Assembly: GCF_026222555.1 (NCBI RefSeq)
Contig: NZ_CP098511.1
Coordinates: 3,205,501 to 3,269,500 of the forward strand
Reading direction: 5' to 3'
Length of the DNA stretch: 64,000 bases
From: Aquimarina sp. ERC-38
Lineage (GTDB): Bacteria; Bacteroidota; Bacteroidia; Flavobacteriales; Flavobacteriaceae
Under the pieces are notes generated by a model. That model was not told the origin of the DNA. It was given only the letters and a program-made list of their open reading frames with translations, and searched no databases. A program made the translations under genes and the position numbers. The first letter of the stretch is position 1. Every line of letters starts with the position of its first letter. This document shows positions 16,706 to 25,395 of this stretch, one piece after another.

Positions 16706-17575
16706 ATGGAACAAATAGAAAATAACGAATTAAAAATTGCTGTAAACCCTATTGGAGCAGAACTTTCCAGTATTAAAAAAAAGTCTAATCAAAAACAATA
16801 TTTATGGCAGGGAGATCTTGAATTTTGGAAAAGCCAAGCCCCCGTATTATTTCCGATTGTAGGTGGATTAAAGGATGAATTCTATTTATATAAAAATAAG
16901 AAGTACTCTGTGCCAAAACATGGTTTTATCCGCTATAACCCTGATTTAAAGTTGGAAAAACCAGCTGGTGATCAAATAGTTTATTCCTATGCTTCCACGG
17001 AAGCAACAAAGAAAAATTATCCTTTTGATTTTAAATTTAAAATAACTTATGAATTAGCTGACAACAGGATTATCGTTAACCATGAAGTGAAAAACACCGG
17101 GGATGATATCCTATATTTTGCTATTGGAGGGCATCCAGCATTTAATTGTCCGTTAAATAATCAGGAGTCTTATGAAGATTATTACATCCAATTGCAAAAC
17201 GGACATAATACGCTTAGTTATGTATTAAATTCATCCGGTTTGATAACTGATCAAACGAAGCAGGTAATGGAAGGAGATAAAATTCATCTAACTACCCACC
17301 TTTTTGATGATGATGCTTTAATTTTTAAAAATATTAAGGCTGAAAAAGCTACGCTTGTTCATAAGGAAAATGGTGCAATACTATCGGTAAACTTTTCGGA
17401 TTTTCCGGATTTGGGGATTTGGGCAAAACCCAAGGCACCTTTTATTTGTGTAGAACCCTGGTTAGGTTATGCAGACCTGGAAAACAGTAATCATATTTTA
17501 GCTGAAAAAGAAGGCATCCAGTCGCTAAATGCAACCGAAGTACATCATAGTTCATATACCATTTCAATTTTATAA
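16706..17575 (+). CDS. Aldose 1-epimerase family (mutarotase-like) protein
   Basis: 289 residues from the ATG at 16706, preferred over the GTG at 16700. It has the galactose-mutarotase fold of the YeaD/YMR099C-like subgroup: IGAELSSIKKKS, then QAPVLFPIVGGLKD, VPKHGFIRYNPD with the conserved histidine, GGHPAFNCPL and CVEPWLGYADLEN. These enzymes interconvert alpha and beta hexoses or glucose-6-phosphate anomers. The next gene, a SelO homologue, begins 11 bp downstream, so they probably share a transcript. Confidence 0.92.
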   Translation: MEQIENNELKIAVNPIGAELSSIKKKSNQKQYLWQGDLEFWKSQAPVLFPIVGGLKDEFYLYKNKKYSVPKHGFIRYNPDLKLEKPAGDQIVYSYASTEATKKNYPFDFKFKITYELADNRIIVNHEVKNTGDDILYFAIGGHPAFNCPLNNQESYEDYYIQLQNGHNTLSYVLNSSGLITDQTKQVMEGDKIHLTTHLFDDDALIFKNIKAEKATLVHKENGAILSVNFSDFPDLGIWAKPKAPFICVEPWLGYADLENSNHILAEKEGIQSLNATEVHHSSYTISIL

Positions 17576-17586
17576 AACTTTACCTA

Positions 17587-19152
17587 TTGCAATTTCCTGT
17601 TAACATCATAGATTCTTTTCAAAAAGAATTGCCCGCTGACCCTAATCATGAAAATACCAGACGTCAGGTATTTAAAGCTTGCTTTTCTTATGTAACGCCT
17701 AAGAAACCTTCCAATCCAAACTTACTACATAGCTCCCCGGATTTATTAGAAACCTTAGGTCTAACCGATTTTTCTAAAACAGCTGATTTTTTAAAGGTTT
17801 TTTCCGGTGAAAAGTTGATTCCCGGTACACATCCATATGCCATGTGTTATGGCGGACACCAATTTGGTAATTGGGCCGGACAGTTAGGTGATGGTCGGGC
17901 TATTAACCTTACTGAAATAGAACATCATCATAAAAGCTGGGTATTGCAGCTAAAAGGGGCAGGAGAAACTCCTTATTCACGTACGGCAGATGGTTTGGCT
18001 GTCTTACGTTCTTCGGTAAGGGAATATTTGTGTAGTGAGGCTATGTATCATTTGGGTGTGCCTACTACCCGAGCATTAAGTTTAGTCACTACGGGAGACC
18101 AGGTATTGAGAGATGTATTATATAATGGTCATCCGGCCTATGAAAAAGGTGCGGTAGTTTGCCGGGTATCCCCTTCTTTTTTACGATTTGGTAACTATGA
18201 ATTATTGGCGGCTAATCAGGATATACATACGTTACAAAAGTTAGTGGATTACACGCTTATACACCATTTTTCCCATTTAGGAGAAGCTTCCGTAGAAACC
18301 TATCTTCAGTTTTTTACCGAAGTAGCAGATAGAACTTTAGAAATGGTTATCGAATGGCAGCGAGTTGGTTTTGTACATGGTGTGATGAATACGGATAATA
18401 TGTCCATTTTAGGTTTGACTATTGATTACGGACCTTACGGGTGGTTAGAAGGTTATGACCCCAACTGGACGCCAAATACCACAGATAGTGCCCATAAACG
18501 GTACAAATTCGGAACACAACCTCAAATCGCGTTGTGGAACCTGGTAAAACTGGCAAATGCTCTTTTTCCTTTAATCAAAGATGCATCTTTGTTAGAAACT
18601 ATTTTAGAGGAAACTTATCAACGTATAGAAGTTTCGTATTCAGCAATGATGCGAAAAAAAATCGGGTTAACCTTTCAAAAAGATGAAGATAAAAAGCTTA
18701 TTAAAGAATTAACCGACGTCCTACAAGAATCCGAAACAGATATGACGATTTTCTTCAGGTTGTTATCCGGGTATCAAAATGAAACCATAACCAAAGGTGT
18801 AGAACTGGTTAAAGCTGCTTTTTACCGAGCTTCGGAAATAGAAGATGATGTAAAAGAGAAGTGGACGCGATGGTTTATTTCTTATGCTAAACGATTGCAA
18901 GAAGAGGATATCAACTTTGAAGAACGAAAAAAAGTGATGAATACAGTTAACCCAAAATATGTATTACGTAATTATATGGTACAATTAGCAATAGATGCAG
19001 CAAATCAAGAAGATACTACTGTTCTTAACGAATTATTTACCCTTTTACAAAATCCGTGCGAAGAGCAACCGGAGCAAGAAAAATGGTTTGCCAAACGGCC
19101 GGAATGGGCGCGAAATAGAGTAGGATGTTCCATGCTTTCCTGTAGTTCCTGA
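17587..19152 (+). CDS. selO: Protein adenylyltransferase SelO (YdiU/UPF0061)
   Basis: 521 residues from a TTG start at 17587. The first in-frame ATG is inside the conserved core (CYGGHQFGNW), and the preceding segment QKELPADP…RRQVFKACFSYV is also conserved, so TTG is needed. Pseudokinase fold with the flipped ATP: GHQFGNWAGQLGDGRA, LKGAGETPYSRTADG, LRSSVREYLCSEAM and VHGVMNTDNMSILGLTIDYGPYGW. SelO AMPylates proteins in redox homeostasis. The C-terminus is SMLSCSS, with Cys at the position of selenocysteine in eukaryotic SelO. It sits between a mutarotase-like gene and a small conserved gene. Confidence 0.95.
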   Translation: MQFPVNIIDSFQKELPADPNHENTRRQVFKACFSYVTPKKPSNPNLLHSSPDLLETLGLTDFSKTADFLKVFSGEKLIPGTHPYAMCYGGHQFGNWAGQLGDGRAINLTEIEHHHKSWVLQLKGAGETPYSRTADGLAVLRSSVREYLCSEAMYHLGVPTTRALSLVTTGDQVLRDVLYNGHPAYEKGAVVCRVSPSFLRFGNYELLAANQDIHTLQKLVDYTLIHHFSHLGEASVETYLQFFTEVADRTLEMVIEWQRVGFVHGVMNTDNMSILGLTIDYGPYGWLEGYDPNWTPNTTDSAHKRYKFGTQPQIALWNLVKLANALFPLIKDASLLETILEETYQRIEVSYSAMMRKKIGLTFQKDEDKKLIKELTDVLQESETDMTIFFRLLSGYQNETITKGVELVKAAFYRASEIEDDVKEKWTRWFISYAKRLQEEDINFEERKKVMNTVNPKYVLRNYMVQLAIDAANQEDTTVLNELFTLLQNPCEEQPEQEKWFAKRPEWARNRVGCSMLSCSS

Positions 19153-19160
19153 TTTATTAT

Positions 19161-19424
19161 ATGAGTCCGGAAGAATTACAAGAAGCTATTTTAAAAATTC
19201 CCGAAGGGTATTCCGAAGTATTTTATGACAGTAGAAAATACGGAATTTCTAAAACTGTATTTAATCAACATAAATCTTTGAAAGTTTATGCCCAAGAACT
19301 GGGGGGTAGCAATTTTATTAGTTTCAATTATTACCTCCTACAATCAAAACAGGTTTTAAAACCCTGTGAAATGCCGGAAAACAAAGTGATTCATTTTTTA
19401 GAAAACCTAAGTTATTTGAAGTGA
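19161..19424 (+). CDS. Small uncharacterised protein following selO
   Basis: 87 residues, starting 8 bp after the selO stop and so probably co-transcribed. Soluble, mixed alpha/beta, with YSEVFYDSRKYGISKTVFN followed by SLKVYAQELGGSNFISFNYY. The order helix, strand, strand, then a C-terminal helix (ENKVIHFLENL) suggests a compact single domain. I do not recognise a named family, and no catalytic motif is evident. The tight linkage hints at a partner or accessory of SelO; this is inference only. Confidence 0.7.
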   Translation: MSPEELQEAILKIPEGYSEVFYDSRKYGISKTVFNQHKSLKVYAQELGGSNFISFNYYLLQSKQVLKPCEMPENKVIHFLENLSYLK

Positions 19425-19590
19425 AAAAAAAGTTAAAATATTGTAGGTCACTACGGGTAGTGTTGATATTTGCAGGAATGACCTTAAATCCTATAATTTT
19501 TACTTTTAAACCTTTTTCTTGATTAAGAATTGTAACAAATTATGGGTTTTGGTTACTAATTGAATGTAAATTTTATTATCAACTACTTTT

Positions 19591-20916
19591 ATGAAAAACT
19601 ACCTTAAATACATGGCAATGATGATTGCTATAATGCCATTGATGAATCTTGCCGCACAGGAGGTGGAATTTACCGAATACGATTTGGATAACGGATTACA
19701 CGTAATCCTTCACCAAGAGAATAAAGCTCCTGTGGTTACCGTAGGTGTGATGTACCATGTGGGGGCTAAAGACGAAGACCCAGGAAGGACAGGTTTTGCC
19801 CATTTTTTTGAACATCTGTTATTTGAAGGAACAAAGAATATTGGCAGAGGGAAATGGTTTGAAATTGTAACTTCAAAAGGAGGAAGTAACAATGCTAATA
19901 CTACACAAGATCGGACTTTTTACTATGAGACATTTCCATCTAACAACCTGGAAGTTGGCTTGTGGATGGAATCCGAACGTATGATGCATCCGGTTATCAA
20001 TCAGATAGGGGTAGATACCCAAAATGAAGTAGTAAAGGAAGAGAGAAGACAGCGATATGATAATGCACCTTACGGAAAAGCACTGTTAACTGCTAGTAGA
20101 GAACTCTATAAAAAACATCCGTACAAGTATCCGGTTATAGGATTAATGAAGGACTTAGATGCTGCAAAGCTTGAAGAATTTCAAGCCTTTAATGATAAAT
20201 TTAACAATCCAAATAATGCCACCCTGGTAGTAGCTGGGGATATTGATATTGAAAAAACAAAAAAAATGATTGCGGACTATTTTGGTCCGATCAAAAATAA
20301 TGGAAAGAAAATTGAGAAAAATGAAATTAAAGAAGAACCGATTACTCAAGAAATTATAGCAAAAGAAACGGACGCTAATATACAGGTTCCGGCTAAATTG
20401 CTAGTATACAGAACTCCGAAACAAACGGATAAGGATGCCTACGTAATTGATTATATTTCTACCTTATTAACCGGAGGTAAAAGCTCAAGACTGTATAAAA
20501 AAATGGTGGAAGATAAAAAAATGTCATTACAGGTATTTGCATTTCCCATTTCGAGTGAAGACTACGGCACTTATTTGATAGGAGCATTGCCCTTAGGAGG
20601 AGTTACGTTGCCGGATTTACAAAAAGAAATAGACGAAGAAATCGACAAGCTAAAAGAAGGTCTTATTTCCGAAAGAGAATTTCAAAAATTACAAAACCAA
20701 TTTGAAAATGATTTTGTAAACTCTAATGCTACGGTTCAGGGTATTGCTAATTCTTTAGCCCGTTATCACGTACTATATGATAATACCAATCTAATCAATA
20801 AAGAAATAGATATTTACCGATCTATTACCCGAGAAGATATACAACGTGTTGCAAAAAAATACTTAAATAAGAATCAGCGAGTAAATATAGACTACGTTCC
20901 GGAAGCAACTAACTAA
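19591..20916 (+). CDS. M16-family zinc metalloprotease, catalytic subunit
   Basis: 441 residues with a signal peptide (MKNYLKYMAMMIAIMPLMNLAAQ). The inverted zinc motif HxxEH is at 71-75 (AHFFEHLLFEG) and the distal glutamate lies in NEVVKEERR. The C-terminal M16_C domain follows (TLVVAGDIDIEKTKKMIADYF, then ADKDAYVIDYISTLL-like text). It should degrade peptides in the periplasm together with the non-catalytic M16 protein encoded 34 bp downstream, as in the paired M16B proteases. Confidence 0.94.
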   Translation: MKNYLKYMAMMIAIMPLMNLAAQEVEFTEYDLDNGLHVILHQENKAPVVTVGVMYHVGAKDEDPGRTGFAHFFEHLLFEGTKNIGRGKWFEIVTSKGGSNNANTTQDRTFYYETFPSNNLEVGLWMESERMMHPVINQIGVDTQNEVVKEERRQRYDNAPYGKALLTASRELYKKHPYKYPVIGLMKDLDAAKLEEFQAFNDKFNNPNNATLVVAGDIDIEKTKKMIADYFGPIKNNGKKIEKNEIKEEPITQEIIAKETDANIQVPAKLLVYRTPKQTDKDAYVIDYISTLLTGGKSSRLYKKMVEDKKMSLQVFAFPISSEDYGTYLIGALPLGGVTLPDLQKEIDEEIDKLKEGLISEREFQKLQNQFENDFVNSNATVQGIANSLARYHVLYDNTNLINKEIDIYRSITREDIQRVAKKYLNKNQRVNIDYVPEATN

Positions 20917-20950
20917 TTATATTTATAAATCTCAAACTATTAAAATACTA

Positions 20951-23020
20951 ATGAAAAAATATATTATTTATCAAATTCTATTTCTATCTGTCTGGATACA
21001 GGTAAGCGCACAAGTTGACCGGTCACAAATACCTGAGTCCGGGCCTACACCAGTATTAAATTTAGGAAAACCTGATAGTTTTACGTTAGGTAACGGTCTT
21101 GAAGTGCTGGTCGTAGAAAATCATAAATTGCCACGTATAACACTCAGTCTAACCTTAGACAATGATCCTACTCCGGAAGGAGGTAAAGCCGGAATTGCTA
21201 CTATAACTTCCGGAATGCTAGGAAAAGGAACTACTAAGGTAGACAAGAATACTTTTAACGAAGAAGTAGATTTTTTAGGAGCTTCGCTTGAAGTTGGAGT
21301 AAACGGAGGCTTCGCTCAAGCTTTATCTAAATATACGGATAAGATTTTTGAATTATTTAGCCAGGCAGCTTTAGATCCTAATTTTACCCAAGAAGAGTTG
21401 GATTTGGAAAAAAAGAAGTTAATCCAAGGATTAAAAGCTGGTGAAAATAGTGCTGACTTTATCGCTGGGAGAGTACGAGCAACATTAGCTTACGGTAAAA
21501 ATCACCCTAGGGGCGAGTTTACGACAGAAAAAACTGTAAATACTATTACGTTAAACGATGTAAAGAGTTACTATCTTAATAATTTTGTACCTAAAAATGC
21601 ATATCTAGTAATTACAGGAGATATTGATAAGAAAAAAGCAGAAAGCCTGGTTAAAAAATACTTTGTTTCCTGGACGGGTGGTACGGCTCCATCTGTTGCT
21701 TTACCCGAAGTAAAAGATGCACAATATCGTCAGATTAATTTTATTGATGTACCTAACGCCGTTCAAACGGAGATGGCAGTGATGGGAATTACGGATTTAA
21801 AAATGACTGATAAAGATTATCATGCGGCCAGAGTTGCGAACTACATTTTAGGAGGTTCTTTTAATAGTTATATTAATATGAACCTAAGAGAAGCTCATGG
21901 ATACACTTATGGAGGTAGGTCCAGTTTACCCTATAGTAAAAATCATAAATCGGCCTTTAGAGCTTCTGCCAAAGTAAGAAACGCAGTTACAGATAGTGCT
22001 GTGGTTGAAACTTTAAAAGAAATTAAACGTATCCGTACTGAATTTGTAAATGATACTGTACTTAAAAATGCCAAAGCAAAATTTTTAGGAGATTTTATTT
22101 TAGCATCAGAAAGAGACCGTACGATAGCTGATCGAAGTGTACGGATAAAAACTCAAAATTTACCTGAAGATTTTTATACCACCTTTATTTCAAAAATAAA
22201 TGACGTTACTAAAGAAGATGTAAAACGAGTAGCTGAAAAATATTTTCCTCTAGAAAAAGCACGAATTGTTCTAGTAGGAAATGCAGGAGAAACTTTAGAA
22301 AATCTTGAAAAAATTCAGTTTGAAGGAAAGAAAATTCCAATCTTGTTTTTTGATAAATACGGAAAGAAAACAGAAAAACCGCAAGCAAGTGAAACAATTC
22401 CCGAAGGTTTAACAGCTACTGCCGTAATTGATAAATACTTAAAAGCAATAGGAGGAGAAGATAAATTAAAAGAAGTGAGAAGCCTTTTTACTACGGCGGA
22501 AGCTTCTATGAACGGGGCTACGCTAACGATGTTAAACAAAGTAAGCGCTGATAATAAAATGATGATGGATGTTCAATTTGCGGGAAACTCAGTGAATAAA
22601 AACGTATTTGATGGAACAAGCGGATACGTTTCCGCACAAGGACAAAAAGTATCATATACCCAGGAGCAAATTAATCAGGCGAAAAAAGATATGTTTCCTT
22701 TTCCTGAATTAAATAATAAAGAGGAAGCAGAATTAAAAGGAATTGTTTCTTATGAACAAGGTAAAGCCTATCAGGTTAATTTTGGAGATAAAAAAACTTC
22801 ATTTTATGATATGGAGACCGGACTAGGGGTAAAAGATGTAATCATTCAAGAACAAGGTGGTCAAAAAGTGACATCTACCATATTATATAAGGATTACAAG
22901 GAAATTAATGGAATTAAATTTCCACAAAAAATGACAATTTCTTTTGGACCACAACAAATGGATTTTACAGTTAAAGATGTTAAAATTAATGAAGGGGTTT
23001 CTGAGGAGGACTTTAAATAA
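20951..23020 (+). CDS. M16-family non-catalytic partner with C-terminal extension
   Basis: 689 residues, signal peptide ending VSAQ. Residues 30-470 carry M16 N and C domains (SFTLGNGLEVLVVENHKLPR; VPKNAYLVITGDIDKKKAE; YILGGSFNSYINMNLREAHGYTYG), but the HxxEH site is missing: the region reads TSGMLGKGTTKVDKNTF. It does have the R/Y substrate-binding pair RxxxxYTYG. Residues 500-689 are an extra beta-rich domain similar to LolA-like lipoprotein-sorting folds, common in flavobacterial M16 partners. It forms a heterodimer with the preceding protein (inferred). A terminator follows 20 bp after the stop. Confidence 0.92.
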   Translation: MKKYIIYQILFLSVWIQVSAQVDRSQIPESGPTPVLNLGKPDSFTLGNGLEVLVVENHKLPRITLSLTLDNDPTPEGGKAGIATITSGMLGKGTTKVDKNTFNEEVDFLGASLEVGVNGGFAQALSKYTDKIFELFSQAALDPNFTQEELDLEKKKLIQGLKAGENSADFIAGRVRATLAYGKNHPRGEFTTEKTVNTITLNDVKSYYLNNFVPKNAYLVITGDIDKKKAESLVKKYFVSWTGGTAPSVALPEVKDAQYRQINFIDVPNAVQTEMAVMGITDLKMTDKDYHAARVANYILGGSFNSYINMNLREAHGYTYGGRSSLPYSKNHKSAFRASAKVRNAVTDSAVVETLKEIKRIRTEFVNDTVLKNAKAKFLGDFILASERDRTIADRSVRIKTQNLPEDFYTTFISKINDVTKEDVKRVAEKYFPLEKARIVLVGNAGETLENLEKIQFEGKKIPILFFDKYGKKTEKPQASETIPEGLTATAVIDKYLKAIGGEDKLKEVRSLFTTAEASMNGATLTMLNKVSADNKMMMDVQFAGNSVNKNVFDGTSGYVSAQGQKVSYTQEQINQAKKDMFPFPELNNKEEAELKGIVSYEQGKAYQVNFGDKKTSFYDMETGLGVKDVIIQEQGGQKVTSTILYKDYKEINGIKFPQKMTISFGPQQMDFTVKDVKINEGVSEEDFK

Positions 23021-23041
23021 CCTAATTTTTAAAATATTTGA

Positions 23042-23079
23042 AGACCTTAAAAGCGTACGTTTTTAGGGTCTTTTTTTTT
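23042..23079 (+). terminator. Rho-independent terminator after the M16 pair
   Basis: AGACCTTAAAA and TTTTTAGGGTCT form a stem of about 11 bp around GCGTACG, followed by T9. The position is just after the stop codon of the second M16 gene. Confidence 0.85.
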
Positions 23080-23159
23080 GGGATTCGATCGATATGAATA
23101 ACACAATATTTTATCTGCTATTTAATATTATTTCTGCACTATTTTAAAGATTACTTTAA

Positions 23160-23480
23160 TTAATAATCAGCTAGTTGTAATACATCGGCATAAAAAGCTT
23201 CCAGTTTTTCTTTCATTTCGTCGTGAAAACCTTTGTAATAGATCTTTAGCTTTTGGTCACGAATAGAAACTACGTACATAAAGGTTTTCTCCTTTTCTCG
23301 CCAGACTTTACGCTTTCCCTGAAATTGAAAGTTATCACCAAAATAATCGAATAACATTGATTTTACCGCTCCTGTATTGTATTGTGGGATAAACAAATGA
23401 TGACGAATAAGTACTTCCCTTTGGGCTTGAACCTGATTAATAAATAGTATAAACACGAATAAAGTAAGTAATCTTTTCAT
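23160..23480 (-). CDS. Small secreted uncharacterised protein
   Basis: 106 residues with a signal peptide (MKRLLTLFVFILFINQVQAQ). The mature part of about 86 residues is basic and aromatic, with a strand pattern (REVLIRHHLFIPQYNTGAVK; FQFQGKRKVWREKEKTFMYV; LKIYYKGFHDEMKEK). No cysteines, no known motif. It is a lone minus-strand gene convergent with the M16 operon, separated from it by a terminator. Function unknown; a periplasmic location is the only safe statement. Confidence 0.7.
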   Translation of the reverse strand: MKRLLTLFVFILFINQVQAQREVLIRHHLFIPQYNTGAVKSMLFDYFGDNFQFQGKRKVWREKEKTFMYVVSIRDQKLKIYYKGFHDEMKEKLEAFYADVLQLADY

Positions 23481-23767
23481 AACCTGTATTTAGCTTGCAT
23501 GGTGGAATTTAGAAATAACAATGGGAACGTATTATTGTAAATACGAATAATCTTAGTGCAATCACAAGAGTAAACATAAAAGCACCATCTATATTAACTA
23601 TTAAAGCCTAATTTCAATACTTAAAATTGAATTTGAGACAGGCTATTTTTCTCTATTTTATTACTATTCATTACATAATCTGTCGGCTTTATAATAAATT
23701 TTGTCAGGTTTAATTTATGAAGGTTGTAATTAAGAGAAGCCTATTTTTAAAATGAGGATTGTAGTAA

Positions 23768-23798
23768 TTTTGATTAACTGTAAGTTTGTTTATTTTTG
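23768..23798 (+). promoter_or_regulatory. Bacteroidota-type promoter for the thioesterase gene
   Basis: TTTTG (23768-23772), 18 nt spacer, TATTTTTG (23791-23798), matching the TTTG / TAnnTTTG consensus of the primary sigma factor in this phylum. The ATG at 23820 is 21 nt downstream. The rest of the 339-bp gap 23481-23819 shows no gene. Confidence 0.7.
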
Positions 23799-23819
23799 CT
23801 AACCAAAACTAACCTAAGC

Positions 23820-24212
23820 ATGAGATACCATACCCGTAAACTAGTCAAACCAGGAGACCTCAACCCAAATGAAACCTTGTTCGGAGGGAGGATGTTAGAG
23901 TGGATTGATGAAGAAGCTGCTTTATACGCAGTAATCCAATTAGAAAACAGAAGGATTGTAACGAAGTACATGTCAGAGATCAACTTTGTTAGCTCAGCAG
24001 TTCAGGGGGATATTATTGAGATAGGAATGGATGTGGTAAAATTCGGAAAATCTTCATTAGTTTTAAAATGTGAGGTTCGTAATAAACTTACCCGAAAAAC
24101 TATTATTAAAGTAGATAATATTATTATGGTGAACTTGAACGAGCAAGGTAAACCTGCTCCTCATGGTAAAACAAAAATTGAATACGTGAAAGACCGGTTA
24201 TCGCAGGATTAG
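23820..24212 (+). CDS. Acyl-CoA thioesterase (hotdog fold, YciA/BACH type)
   Basis: 130 residues from the ATG at 23820. A TTG at 23796 lies inside the promoter -7 box and is rejected. Single hotdog domain: GDLNPNETLFGGRMLEWIDEEAALYAV, where the aspartate after WI is the catalytic residue of this type, then MSEINFVSSAVQGDIIEIGM and the FGKSSLVLKCEV strand. It hydrolyses acyl-CoA to acid and CoA in the cytosol, usually as a hexamer. The C-terminus overlaps the end of the opposite-strand DUF721 gene by 15 bp. Confidence 0.92.
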   Translation: MRYHTRKLVKPGDLNPNETLFGGRMLEWIDEEAALYAVIQLENRRIVTKYMSEINFVSSAVQGDIIEIGMDVVKFGKSSLVLKCEVRNKLTRKTIIKVDNIIMVNLNEQGKPAPHGKTKIEYVKDRLSQD

Positions 24213-24494
24213 TTTCTGAATAAGTTCAGATTGCAATTGTTCATTAAGATTAGCAACTATTTTTTGTTTGCCGTAGCTTAACTCCTCTCGTAGGACAGAA
24301 GATGTAAGTTCGACATAAAGTACATTATTTTTATACTTTATAGCTTGGGTGTAGTTAGCGATAGCTGTACCCATAACGGCAAACCAGGCATCTCTTGCTT
24401 TTACATCGTCTAAGCCTTTCTCTAATTTATTCTCCTGTACAAAATCTTTCAATACATCTTGTATGCTTTGATATTCTATCTTTGATCTACTCAT
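24198..24494 (-). CDS. DUF721 (DciA-like) protein
   Basis: 98 residues. The family pattern is visible: SIQDVLKDFVQENKLEKGLD, then AWFAVMGTAIANYTQAIKYKNNVLYVELTSSVLREELSYGKQKIVANLN, i.e. a KH-like domain. DciA relatives load replicative helicase in bacteria lacking DnaC; in Bacteroidota the short form is often near recF, which lies 2.5 kb away. It starts 8 bp inside the end of the upstream lipoprotein gene, so the two are translationally coupled. Its 3' end overlaps the thioesterase gene tail to tail. Confidence 0.88.
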   Translation of the reverse strand: MSRSKIEYQSIQDVLKDFVQENKLEKGLDDVKARDAWFAVMGTAIANYTQAIKYKNNVLYVELTSSVLREELSYGKQKIVANLNEQLQSELIQKLILR

Positions 24495-24903
24495 CTGTCA
24501 AATTTAATTTTTCATAGGGTCGATATTCATATTGAATTCCCTCTTCATTTATAATCAATAGCTTATCCTTTTCTGCTACTAAGATCGTTTCTTTCCAGGA
24601 GGACCATGAGTTTTTATACATAAAATGTACACTATCACTGGTTTTTTTAATTTGAAACCTTTCAGAATCCCCGGTTGCTTTAAACGTCCCATCAAACTGA
24701 GGTTGTAGTTTTTTACGAATCCCGGTAGTATCCTTGATCTCAAAATAATCAATATTTTGATTGAATTTATAATGTTTTTCATCCCCGTTAGGAGCGATTA
24801 CCTTATTTATCTCCCAATATCCGGTAATATTAGACAACTTGGTCGAAGTATCCGAACGGGTACAAGAGATACTTATCACTAGAATAAATAGATATTTAAA
24901 CAT
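24487..24903 (-). CDS. Lipocalin-like lipoprotein
   Basis: 138 residues. N-terminal lipobox (FILVISISC) with lipidated C14. The mature part begins with NITGYWEINKVIAPNGDEKHY, the usual start of the lipocalin_4-like family in flavobacteria, and ends in several beta strands (WKETILVAEKDKLLIINEEGIQYEYRPYEKL). It probably sits in the outer or inner membrane facing the periplasm; the ligand is unknown. First gene of a two-gene unit with DUF721. Confidence 0.8.
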   Translation of the reverse strand: MFKYLFILVISISCTRSDTSTKLSNITGYWEINKVIAPNGDEKHYKFNQNIDYFEIKDTTGIRKKLQPQFDGTFKATGDSERFQIKKTSDSVHFMYKNSWSSWKETILVAEKDKLLIINEEGIQYEYRPYEKLNLTDE

Positions 24904-24973
24904 GTAAGTAAAAGTAAAAAGAAAGTAGAAAGATAAATGAATTGATAAGTAAAGTTATTCACTAAAAAATTAA

Positions 24974-25015
24974 AACTAAAAAATTAGTTCAAACTAAATA
25001 TTTAGTTTATATTTG
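24974..25015 (+). promoter_or_regulatory. Double BlaI-type operator overlapping the blaI-like promoter
   Basis: Two copies of AACTAA-N4-TTAGTT: 24974-24989 and 24992-25007, centres 18 bp apart. The second is embedded in an 18-bp perfect palindrome (24991-25008). It abuts TATATTTG (25008-25015), a good TAnnTTTG -7 box. The arrangement predicts repression by a dimeric BlaI-like protein binding side by side. The expected transcription start, around 25020, leaves the ATG at 25024 almost no leader and favours the ATG at 25033. Confidence 0.75.
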
Positions 25016-25032
25016 AATTGTAAATGGAAATT

Positions 25033-25395
25033 ATGAAGCAATTAACTAAAGCCGAAGAGGAGATTATGCACATTCTTTGGGAACTAGAAGAAGGTTCGGC
25101 ACAACAGGTAAGAGATCAATTTGATGAACCTAAACCGGCCTATAATACGGTATCAACCATTATCCGAATTTTAGAAGATAAAAAATTTGTTAGCTATCGT
25201 AAAGAGGGAAGGGTACATATTTATTTTCCGATAGTAAAAAAAGCGGATTATAGTAACAATAGTATTAATAAATTGGTTGATAACTACTTCAGTGGTTCTT
25301 TTAAAAGTATGGTCTCCTTTTTTATGAAAAAGAATGATATTAGTTTAAATGAATTAGAAGAGATCTTGAACACTATTAATACCGAAGAAGAATGA
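25033..25395 (+). CDS. BlaI/MecI-family transcriptional repressor
   Basis: 120 residues from the ATG at 25033. An ATG at 25024 is possible, but MKQLTKAEEEIMHILW is the usual family start and the promoter lies too close for the earlier one. The winged helix-turn-helix of the Penicillinase_R family spans 5-75 (PAYNTVSTIIRILEDKKFVSYRKEGRVHIYFP), and the C-terminal helices serve for dimerisation and proteolytic control. It overlaps the BlaR1/M56 gene by 4 bp (ATGA). Two palindromic operators precede it, so autoregulation is likely. Confidence 0.93.
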   Translation: MKQLTKAEEEIMHILWELEEGSAQQVRDQFDEPKPAYNTVSTIIRILEDKKFVSYRKEGRVHIYFPIVKKADYSNNSINKLVDNYFSGSFKSMVSFFMKKNDISLNELEEILNTINTEEE

